Shown: in pieces, positions 1 through 5,156 of the stretch
How positions within the stretch are numbered: the first letter of the stretch is position 1
How the letters are laid out: every line of letters starts with the position of its first letter
NCBI GenBank assembly: GCA_937957985.1
Contig: CALGOH010000081.1
Coordinates: forward strand, 1 to 7,847
DNA from: an uncultured Verrucomicrobiae bacterium
GTDB taxonomy: Bacteria; Verrucomicrobiota; Verrucomicrobiia; Verrucomicrobiales; Akkermansiaceae
Direction of reading: 5' to 3'
DNA length: 7,847 bases
Made by a program: the position numbers and the translations under genes
Notes under the pieces: generated by a model
What the model was told of the DNA's origin: nothing
Databases searched by the model: none
What the model saw: the letters and a program-made list of their open reading frames with translations, nothing else

Positions 1-225
1 GTCGGGCTCTTCAGCGGGGTCGGCTCGGCCGCGCTCCTCGGCCTCGCGCTGGGCACGGGCGCTCTTGAGGGCCTCAAGGTGACGCAGGTTCGCCTTGGTC
101 GCTTCGAAAGCCTTGCCTTCGGGGATCAGGAAGTTCCGCGCGTAACCGGCGCGGACCTTGACGACGTCGGCCTCGGAACCGAGACCGTCGATTTTTTCGC
201 GGAGAATGACTTCAGAAGTGGCCAT
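1..225 (-). CDS. rplI: 50S ribosomal protein L9 (bL9), N-terminal part
   Basis: This is the first 75 codons of ribosomal protein L9, which binds 23S rRNA near the base of the L1 stalk and helps maintain frame and translocation fidelity. The gene is cut by the left edge of the window. Residues 14-43 match the L9 N-domain signature: GLGSEADVVKV followed by GYARNFLIPEGKAF, with the conserved G-Y-x-x-N-F-L-I-P-x-G core. From about residue 50 an Arg/Glu/Ala-rich stretch begins the long connecting helix typical of L9. The remaining residues (L9 is usually near 150) should lie to the left. The ATG (complement of 223-225) begins MATSEVIL, as expected for the family. No good Shine-Dalgarno is visible upstream. 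The gene is divergent from the AIM24-family gene, so here it is the first gene of its transcript rather than following rpsF, ssb or rpsR as in many bacteria. The Asp/Glu/Pro-rich end (ADPAEEPD) is somewhat unusual for the linker. Confidence 0.93.
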   Translation of the reverse strand, partial: MATSEVILREKIDGLGSEADVVKVRAGYARNFLIPEGKAFEATKANLRHLEALKSARAQREAEERGRADPAEEPD

Positions 226-253
226 GGGATGGATGGGCGTGCGTGGGGGCGGG

Positions 254-282
254 GAGGTAGGACCAGCGGGCGGGCGAGTCAA
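254..282 (-). promoter_or_regulatory. possible rplI promoter
   Basis: On the minus strand a TTGACT -35-like box (complement of 277-282) is followed after 17 bases by TACCTC (complement of 254-259). The -35 matches the sigma-70 consensus at five of six positions, but the -10 matches at only two. Position and spacing suit a short leader of about 20 bases for rplI. This is a weak candidate inferred from spacing alone. Confidence 0.25.
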
Positions 283-399
283 GGAAAATGGAGCGTCCGG
301 GCAGGGTCGGCGCCGGGTCCGTGCGGAAACCAGGCCTGCGGCAAATCCGTGGGTTTGGCGCTTGGAAGGGGGGGGTGCCCGGAGCAAGGTCGGAGGGTC

Positions 400-1122
400 A
401 TGAGCAATCCACCTCCGATTCCGCAGTCGCCTTCCTACTCGCTCGACGAGTTTCTTTCCAAGACCGCCCAGCAGGACAAGGGGCAGGGGCTTTTCGAACT
501 GGAGACGCCGCGGCTGCTGGAGGTCAACCTGAACGGGCGCGTGAACACCAAGATGGGCTCGATGGTTTCCTACCGCGGCCAGATCAAGTTCACCCGGGAG
601 AAGATGATGGACCAAGGCCTCGGCAACCTGCTGAAGAAGGCGGTTTCCGGGGAGGGCATGAGCATCACCTACGCCGATGGGCAGGGGAAACTCTACCTCG
701 CCGACGCCGGCAAGAAGGTCAGCATCATCCGCCTCGAGAACCAGGAGATCTACATCAACGGCAACGACGTGCTGGCCTTCGAGCCCTCGCTCTCGCACAA
801 GATCGAGATGATGAAGAAGATCGCCGCGCTGGCCAGCGGAGGGCTGTTCAACATCCATCTCACCGGATCGGGGATGGTGGCGCTGACGACGCACTACGAG
901 CCGGTCACGCTCAAGGTCGAGCCCGGCAACCCGGTGATCACCGATCCGAACGCGACGGTCGCGTGGAGCGGCGGGCTGACGCCCCAGTTCCGCACCGATG
1001 TCTCGCTCCGGACCTTCCTCGGGCGTGGTTCCGGGGAGTCGTTCCAGATGCAGTTCGAGGGCAGCGGCTTCGTCGTGATCCAGCCCTACGAGGAGGTCGC
1101 GATCGCGACCCAGACGGGGTGA
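400..1122 (+). CDS. AIM24-family protein (TIGR00266-like, former DUF124)
   Basis: A 240-residue soluble protein that looks like the AIM24/TIGR00266 family of beta-rich proteins. Bacterial members have no settled biochemical role; the yeast mitochondrial relative affects inner-membrane organisation. No signal peptide or membrane helix is visible. The family-like features are a beta-strand pattern with LEVNLNGRVNTKMGSMVSYRGQIKF (about residues 48-72), then GEGMSITYADGQGKLYLAD with many glycines, and a C-terminal half with GLFNIHLTGSGMVALTTHYEPVTLKVEPGNPVITDPNATVAWSGGL and ending near EGSGFVVIQPYEE. The ATG at 400 is chosen because GGAGGG (392-397) sits directly upstream and family similarity starts just after it; the same frame runs open further left (to 79) only because it is antisense to rplI and GC-rich. 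A small hairpin ACCGG-AAC-CCGGT (1122-1134) lies on the stop codon. The nuclease gene follows 63 bp downstream on the same strand, so co-transcription is possible. The family call is from sequence pattern; the function is unknown. Confidence 0.85.
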   Translation: MSNPPPIPQSPSYSLDEFLSKTAQQDKGQGLFELETPRLLEVNLNGRVNTKMGSMVSYRGQIKFTREKMMDQGLGNLLKKAVSGEGMSITYADGQGKLYLADAGKKVSIIRLENQEIYINGNDVLAFEPSLSHKIEMMKKIAALASGGLFNIHLTGSGMVALTTHYEPVTLKVEPGNPVITDPNATVAWSGGLTPQFRTDVSLRTFLGRGSGESFQMQFEGSGFVVIQPYEEVAIATQTG

Positions 1123-1148
1123 CCGGAACCCGGTGACAACGATTCTGC

Positions 1149-1175
1149 TTTTCCCGGGGCGGTCCGTCGGGAAAG
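1149..1175 (+). promoter_or_regulatory. hairpin covering the nuclease gene's ribosome-binding site
   Basis: TTTCCCG (1150-1156) pairs perfectly with CGGGAAA (1168-1174), extendable by a T-G pair, around an 11-base loop rich in G and C. The right arm holds GGGAAAGG (1169-1176), the only Shine-Dalgarno-like sequence before the ATG at 1186. The hairpin could therefore limit translation of the nuclease. It is not a classical terminator, because no T-run follows it. Confidence 0.4.
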
Positions 1176-1185
1176 GCTGCGTGCC

Positions 1186-2592
1186 ATGAAATTGAAGTTC
1201 TGTGGCGCGGCGGGAACCACCACCGGTTCGCAGCATCTGCTGGAGGTGAACGGGACGCGGATCCTGCTCGATTGCGGGCTCTATCAGGGCCGGCGTCAGG
1301 ACTCCTACGAGGTGAACTGCTGTTTTCCCCATTTCGATCCCTCGGAGGTCGACGTGGTGGTGCTTTCCCACGCCCACATCGACCACAGCGGCAACCTGCC
1401 GAACCTGTGCCGCAAGGGTTTCGAGGGCAACATCTACGCGACCTTCGCGACGCGGGACCTGTGCACGATCATGCTGGCCGACAGCGCGCACATCCAGGAG
1501 CAGGACGTGAGATGGCTCAACAAGCACCGGGCGCGCGACGGCGAGGCGCCGGTCGAGCCGCTCTACAGCAAGGCCGACGCCGAGCGCTGCCTGCGGCAGT
1601 TCGTCACCGTCGGCTACGAGCGGCCGATCCCCATCGCCGACGGCGTGACGCTGATCTTTTACGACGCCGGCCACATCCTCGGCGCGGCGCAGGTGCTGCT
1701 GGAGGTGATCGACAAGGAGGACGGCGGGAGGAAAAAGCGCTTTCTCTTTTCCGGCGATGTCGGGCGTGGGAACAACGATATCCTGAACAATCCCGTGAAC
1801 GTCGCGGATGTCGATTTCCTGCTGATGGAGTCGACCTACGGCGGGCGCGAGCACGAGGAGCCGGGCGGGGCCGACGAGCATTTCGCGCGCATCCTCACCG
1901 AGGCGATCGCGCGCAAGGGCAAGGTCATGATCCCGTCCTTTGCCGTCGAGCGCACCCAGCAGGTGCTCTACGTGCTGAACCGCCTGTTTCACGAGGGCCG
2001 GCTGCCGAAGCTGCCGGTGTATGTCGACAGCCCGCTGGCGGTCGGCGCGACCGAGATCTTCCGGCTGCACCCCGAGTGCTTCAACGAGGAGGTCTATCAC
2101 TTCATGTTCGAGGAGGAGAAGGATCCCTTCGTCTTCGACGGACTGAGACTGATCCGCGCGGTGAGCGAGTCGAAGAAGCTCAACCAGAAGGACGAGGCGT
2201 GCATCATCATCGCCGCCTCGGGCATGTGCGAGGCGGGACGGATCCGGCACCACCTGAAGAACGGCATCGGCGACCCGAAGAACACCGTCTTCTTCGTCGG
2301 CTACTGTGCGGAGAACACGCTCGGTCGTTTCATCCGGGACGGCAAGGACGAGGTGAGCATCTTTGGCAAGCGCCACAAGGTGCGGGCGAAGGTCGATGCC
2401 ATCGATTCCTTCTCGGGACATGCCGATCACTCGGAACTGCTCGACTATTTCGAGGCGATGTCCGGACCGAAGTCCCGGACGTGGCTGGTTCACGGCGAGC
2501 CCGATCACTCGGAGGCGCTCCGGGTGGCCCTTGCGGAAAGGCACGACCAACCGGTGGAGGTCGGCGTGCTCGGGGAGACCGTGACGTTCTGA
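1186..2592 (+). CDS. beta-CASP metallo-beta-lactamase RNA nuclease (CPSF73/YSH1-like)
   Basis: A 468-residue zinc-dependent nuclease of the MBL/beta-CASP superfamily, predicted to cleave RNA in the cytoplasm as endonuclease and/or 5' exonuclease. The metal-binding motifs are complete: D29 (motif 1), the H62-A-H64-I-D66-H67 signature, H163 in DAGHILGAAQ, and D191 in FSGDVGR. The beta-CASP motifs follow: A is E215 in ESTYGG, B is H412 in SGHADH, and C is H436 in LVHGE. ASGMCEAGRIRHHLKN (about residues 344-359) and the C-terminal RMMBL segment (about 405-468) are typical of the CPSF73-like branch. A histidine at motif C is the form associated with RNA-acting rather than DNA-acting members. The length and absence of extra N-terminal KH domains match the stand-alone bacterial form, unlike the RNase J arrangement. 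The ATG is the first codon of similarity (MKLKFCGAAGTTTGS); its weak ribosome site lies in a hairpin. It converges on the HAD gene. In vivo substrates are unknown. Confidence 0.93.
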   Translation: MKLKFCGAAGTTTGSQHLLEVNGTRILLDCGLYQGRRQDSYEVNCCFPHFDPSEVDVVVLSHAHIDHSGNLPNLCRKGFEGNIYATFATRDLCTIMLADSAHIQEQDVRWLNKHRARDGEAPVEPLYSKADAERCLRQFVTVGYERPIPIADGVTLIFYDAGHILGAAQVLLEVIDKEDGGRKKRFLFSGDVGRGNNDILNNPVNVADVDFLLMESTYGGREHEEPGGADEHFARILTEAIARKGKVMIPSFAVERTQQVLYVLNRLFHEGRLPKLPVYVDSPLAVGATEIFRLHPECFNEEVYHFMFEEEKDPFVFDGLRLIRAVSESKKLNQKDEACIIIAASGMCEAGRIRHHLKNGIGDPKNTVFFVGYCAENTLGRFIRDGKDEVSIFGKRHKVRAKVDAIDSFSGHADHSELLDYFEAMSGPKSRTWLVHGEPDHSEALRVALAERHDQPVEVGVLGETVTF

Positions 2593-2601
2593 TCCGGGGT
2601 C

Positions 2602-2693
2602 GGAGTGGCTCCTTGCAGGAGCCATGGCCTGGGATGGAGGCGGCTTCCAAGCCGCCGGCCCCGCCATCATGGCGCTTGGAAAGCCGCCACTCC
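2602..2693. repeat. composite inverted-repeat (REP-like) element between convergent genes
   Basis: A 92-bp element bounded by GGAGTGGC (2602-2609) and its exact complement GCCACTCC (2686-2693). Inside it are GGCTCC-TTGCA-GGAGCC (2607-2623), the palindrome GCCATGGC (2621-2628), GGCGGCTT-CC-AAGCCGCC (2639-2656) and GCCAT-C-ATGGC (2663-2673). GGCGGCTTCCAAGC (2639-2652) is also the complement, apart from one extra A, of 2674-2688, so two alternative folds compete. The pattern resembles bacterial REP/BIME-type intergenic elements. It lies between the convergent nuclease and HAD genes, where it could act as a bidirectional transcription end or RNA-stabilising structure, but no T-run is present. Its right half is translated as the end of the HAD gene. 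Whether it is multicopy cannot be judged from this window. Confidence 0.7.
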
Positions 2694-3308
2694 GAGGAAC
2701 GTGAGTCCCAGCGCCTCGGCAGGCGCGCGGTCCATCTCCTCGGAGTCGCCGACCATGGCGATCCGCGCCGGCTCGATGCCCTCGTTCAGCAGGGGAGCGA
2801 GCGCCTTCTGGAAAAGCCGCAGGTCCGGCTTGGCGATGCGGTGCTCGTAAGAGAAGGCGAGAAGGTCGGGGCGGAACCTTGGCCAGTGGCGGGGAAAGTG
2901 CCGCTGCATGAGGAGGCGGGTGTAGGCCTGGGCGTTGGAAACGATGCCGGCCGGAAGGCCGCGCGCGAAGGCCTGGTCGAGCAAGTCTTCCGCCCACGGT
3001 GTTGGTTCGACGGCATGGATGGCGTCCTCGATTTCCAGCGCGAAGGCGTCGGCATCTCCGAATGCGGGAAAGATCTCCGTCCAGATCTCGCGGACATCGA
3101 TCTCCGGCCACGGCTCGGGGGAGCGGTGGTGCGCGGCGGCGACGGCATCGTCGAAGGTGCGGTCGAGGGCGATTTCATGGGCGAGGCCGAAGCGGCGGGC
3201 CACGTCGGCCATGCGCCCGCCCCGGTCCGGGCGGCGGGTGCCATCGAGCAGGGTGCCGTAGATGTCGAAGAGGACCGCCTCGGCGGAGTTGGGAAGATCG
3301 AGGGTCAA
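2667..3308 (-). CDS. HAD-like hydrolase (class I, DxYGT type)
   Basis: A 213-residue cytoplasmic haloacid-dehalogenase-superfamily hydrolase. Motif I is VLFDIYGTLLD with nucleophile D15; motif II is S124-N125 in GIVSNA; motif III is K160 in IAKPD; motif IV is GDSEEMD with D188 and D193. A helical cap (about residues 25-105) lies between motifs I and II, as in subfamily IA. The residue two after the nucleophile, usually an Asp general acid in phosphatases, is Y17, as in 2-haloacid dehalogenases, so phosphatase activity should not be assumed. The start chosen is a TTG (complement of 3306-3308) whose first bases overlap the glycosyltransferase stop as TTGA; it places motif I at a normal distance and mirrors the ATGA overlap upstream. 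The same frame runs open to 3449, but that would put an Arg/Pro-rich, out-of-family tail inside the glycosyltransferase gene. The last eight residues (GVAAFQAP) and stop are encoded by an inverted-repeat element. The substrate is unknown. Confidence 0.85.
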   Translation of the reverse strand: MTLDLPNSAEAVLFDIYGTLLDGTRRPDRGGRMADVARRFGLAHEIALDRTFDDAVAAAHHRSPEPWPEIDVREIWTEIFPAFGDADAFALEIEDAIHAVEPTPWAEDLLDQAFARGLPAGIVSNAQAYTRLLMQRHFPRHWPRFRPDLLAFSYEHRIAKPDLRLFQKALAPLLNEGIEPARIAMVGDSEEMDRAPAEALGLTFLGVAAFQAP

Positions 3309-4516
3309 GGGAAGGCTCGGGCGATGAGTTCGGGATCGAGTTGTCCGATCGGGCGCTGCGGAGCGGCAAGCAGGCGGTCCCGCAGGTCGAGGAGCCGGCG
3401 CAGATGGGATTCCGGGGAGTGCCCGGCGAGAGCCACCGAGGCATCCCACGGCTGGCGATCGTCCAACTGGCCGCGCAGCCAGGCGCGGAGCGGTGTCTTT
3501 CGACCGCGCTGCTCGACCGCAACGTCGATCTCGCCACGGGCGAAGGCAAGGAGCCGCGCACGCTGGGCTTCGTCGTCAAGGTGGCCGAAGTCGCGACCGT
3601 CGATGACGAGCGCGTCGTAGAGGCCGTCGGTGGGAAAACCTTCGAGGTCGAGGTAGGGAATCCGCCGCCCGATCACCCGGCGTCGGCCGGCGGCCTCGGC
3701 ATGGATCATCCCGAATCCCTCGCGCGTCGAGGTCGTGACGACGTGGGTCGCCCGGTCGATGCACGCTTCGGGCCGGCGGTCGCGGAAGACATCGAAGACG
3801 ACCGGCAGGCTGTGGCTTTCGGCGAAGCGCCGCCAGGCATCGTAGGCGGGTCGCCAGTTCTCCTGCTCCGGCGCACTGCCTTGGAGAAACCGGGCGCCGG
3901 TCGGAGCGGCGGCGGCGAGCAGCAGGAACTCGCCGAGATTCTTGCGCGGGATGCCGCGCATCGGCATCAGGACGACCGGCGCCCCGTCCGGCGGTGGGGG
4001 CGAAGGCGGCCGGGGGACGATGGGATTCGGAAGCAGGACCGCCTGGTCCTCGGCGAGTCCGGCCCCGGTGAAGGCGTCGAGGTCACGGTGGTTGAGAAAG
4101 GCGTGGGCGAGACGGGGCGAGACCGGATAGGGAACCGGCACGCTCCGGAGAACCTCGAGATTCCGCGGGCGGGCGTCCTCGGCCAGGTCGTGATGCTGGA
4201 GGATCATGGCCTCGCCGGCACCGGCCAGCACCGCGAGCGAGCGGGTGAGCGCCGGATTCCTGCCGAGGCAGGGATTGTGGAAGTGCCAGACCCGCGGAGC
4301 GTCGCCGAGCCGCTTCTCCGCCGAACGCAGGAGCGCCGGGGCGAGATCGCCGCTGCGATGTTCATCGTAGTCGAGGGACTCGAGGCCCGGGGTCTCCCGG
4401 CTCAGAACGAGATGGGGAACGCCGGCGTCGCCGAGGATCTGCCCGGTATGGGCGATGACGGTGGAAACGCCTCCCGGGCGGAGGTGATGGTGGACGCTGA
4501 CGATGGCGGGGGTCAT
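3305..4516 (-). CDS. glycosyltransferase, GT4-like (GT-B fold)
   Basis: A 403-residue putative retaining glycosyltransferase that would move a sugar from a nucleotide donor to an unknown acceptor in the cytoplasm. The N-terminal Rossmann domain begins IVSVHHHLRPGGVSTVI, with the GG loop (residues 15-16) common in GT4 enzymes and histidines 9-11. QHHDLAEDARPRNL (about 107-120) is a conserved-looking block before the domain linker. The C-terminal domain starts near LPNPI (162-166), has R187 and K192 in MRGIPRKNL in the usual donor-phosphate positions, and carries the E-x7-E motif as E266-GFGMIHA-E274. A run of prolines (169-176) forms the inter-domain linker. The ATG (complement of 4514-4516) overlaps the GNAT stop as ATGA, which favours this start; the same frame stays open to 5026 only through the GNAT gene in another frame. 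It is the middle gene of a coupled three-gene set. No signal or membrane segment is seen. The donor and acceptor cannot be inferred. Confidence 0.85.
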   Translation of the reverse strand: MTPAIVSVHHHLRPGGVSTVIAHTGQILGDAGVPHLVLSRETPGLESLDYDEHRSGDLAPALLRSAEKRLGDAPRVWHFHNPCLGRNPALTRSLAVLAGAGEAMILQHHDLAEDARPRNLEVLRSVPVPYPVSPRLAHAFLNHRDLDAFTGAGLAEDQAVLLPNPIVPRPPSPPPPDGAPVVLMPMRGIPRKNLGEFLLLAAAAPTGARFLQGSAPEQENWRPAYDAWRRFAESHSLPVVFDVFRDRRPEACIDRATHVVTTSTREGFGMIHAEAAGRRRVIGRRIPYLDLEGFPTDGLYDALVIDGRDFGHLDDEAQRARLLAFARGEIDVAVEQRGRKTPLRAWLRGQLDDRQPWDASVALAGHSPESHLRRLLDLRDRLLAAPQRPIGQLDPELIARAFP

Positions 4517-4959
4517 CGTTCGAGCGATCCGATCTGGCGCACGAAATGAAAGCCCCAGATCTCGAATCCGAGCCGGTGGTAGAGGCGGTGGGACGAATGG
4601 TTGTGGGTGTAGGCGTCGAGGACGACGAGATTGCACTCGCGCTCCCGCGCCACGGCCTCCAGGTGCTCGATCAACGCGGTTCCCACACCGGACGACCGCT
4701 CGTCCGGATGGACGACGAGGTTGTCGACCTCGAGATAGCGTCCGCACCAGATTTTGGTGGCGACCCAGGCGCCGGCGAACCCGACCATCCGCCCCGCGCG
4801 GAAGGCGCCGATCGGATCGTAGTGGGGATGTTCGCGAATGATGCGGCGGAACCGTTCGAGCAGGACGGGCGTCGGGCAATCCGGATTCAGGTGTGCAAGC
4901 AGTCCGGTCGCGGCGGGATGCTCGGCCGGGTTGATCGAACGGACCTCGATGTCGGACAC
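4513..4959 (-). CDS. GNAT-family N-acetyltransferase
   Basis: A 148-residue GNAT-fold protein expected to transfer an acyl group from acyl-CoA to an amine. Motif A is LEVDNLVVHPDERSSGVGTALIEHLEAVARE, with the pyrophosphate loop R88-S-S-G-V-G93. Motif B follows as LVVLDAYTHNHSSHRLYHRLGFE, in which Y127 sits in the usual general-acid position and RLGF is typical. Length is normal for a single-domain GNAT. The start is GTG (complement of 4957-4959): an in-frame TAA lies 12 bases upstream and no earlier start is possible. A weak GGAAG lies just before it. Its stop overlaps the glycosyltransferase ATG by four bases. It is the first gene of the GNAT-glycosyltransferase-HAD operon, which suggests the three act on the same molecule, perhaps an amino sugar, but that is inference. 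The start codon is only 40 bp from a tRNA 3' end on the same strand. Confidence 0.9.
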   Translation of the reverse strand: MSDIEVRSINPAEHPAATGLLAHLNPDCPTPVLLERFRRIIREHPHYDPIGAFRAGRMVGFAGAWVATKIWCGRYLEVDNLVVHPDERSSGVGTALIEHLEAVARERECNLVVLDAYTHNHSSHRLYHRLGFEIWGFHFVRQIGSLER

Positions 4960-4999
4960 GCTTCCGGTTTAGCGCGGCTGTCGCGGACGGGGAAGGAAA

Positions 5000-5027
5000 T
5001 GGTGCGCGATAGTGGGTTCGAACCACT
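5000..5027 (-). other. tRNA 3' fragment, probable integration attachment site
   Basis: Read on the minus strand this gives AGTGG-TTCGAAC-CCACT (5027 to 5011), a perfect 5-bp T stem with the canonical seven-base TTCGAAC loop, then ATCGCGC (acceptor strand, 5010-5004), discriminator A (5003) and CCA (5002-5000). No complementary GCGCGAT 5' acceptor strand, D arm or anticodon arm with T33 is found in the 60-90 bases to the right, so the gene is not complete here. A lone tRNA 3' end just ahead of a tyrosine integrase is the usual trace of integration into a tRNA gene: the chromosome keeps the 3' piece at one junction and the element rebuilds the intact tRNA at the other. The isotype cannot be read; leucine tRNAs with GCGCGAG-like acceptors are one possibility. 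Confidence 0.65.
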
Positions 5028-5063
5028 GAAAGGAATCCCGGGCTCGGGCTGATGGGAAGTGCC

Positions 5064-5092
5064 TTGTTTTATAGGGGTTTCCGTACACTAAT
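5064..5092 (+). promoter_or_regulatory. possible integrase promoter
   Basis: TTGTTT (5064-5069) is followed after 17 bases by ACTAAT (5087-5092), each matching the sigma-70 consensus at four of six positions. It lies in the AT-richest stretch of the area and about 65 bp before the integrase ATG. Other -10-like words (TATATG at 5100-5105 region) are nearby, so the exact site is uncertain. Confidence 0.3.
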
Positions 5093-5131
5093 GACACTAT
5101 ATGGCAGCATAAATAGGGTGCATTTTTAGGG
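5072..5131 (+). repeat. short direct repeats in the integrase leader
   Basis: GCATAAATAGGG (5107-5118) and GCATTTTTAGGG (5120-5131) are tandem imperfect copies, 9 of 12 identical with a 13-bp period. A third TAGGG core is at 5072-5076 in TTATAGGGG. ACACTA also occurs twice with a 9-bp period (5085-5090 and 5094-5099). Such repeats upstream of an integrase could be arm-type integrase or excisionase sites, or an operator controlling the integrase. The function is inferred from location only. Confidence 0.4.
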
Positions 5132-5156
5132 GGCAGTGTGGTAGGCTCTTTCTCGC

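Noticed and set aside
79..399. N-terminal extension of the AIM24-family gene to 79
   Set aside because: It is antisense to rplI and lacks family similarity; the ATG at 400 has a GGAGGG ribosome site directly upstream.
2607..2623. Rho-independent terminator for the nuclease gene
   Set aside because: The GGCTCC/GGAGCC hairpin is sound but no T-run follows on either strand; it is kept as part of the repeat element.
1272..3620. 782-codon open frame on the plus strand
   Set aside because: It overlaps the nuclease in another frame and runs antisense to HAD and GT4; the product is a low-complexity Arg/Gly/Ala-rich sequence with no family pattern, typical of GC-rich shadow frames.
2999..4549. 516-codon open frame on the plus strand antisense to GT4
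   Set aside because: The product is Arg/Gly-rich and follows the codon structure of the opposite-strand glycosyltransferase, which has clear motifs.
4517..5026. N-terminal extension of the glycosyltransferase to 5026
   Set aside because: The added part is Arg/Pro-rich, lies in the GNAT gene in another frame and crosses the tRNA fragment; the ATGA overlap and family start favour 4516.
5028..5100. Complete tRNA gene continuing from the T arm
   Set aside because: No 5' acceptor strand GCGCGAT, no D arm and no anticodon loop with T33 could be found; only the 3' part is supported.
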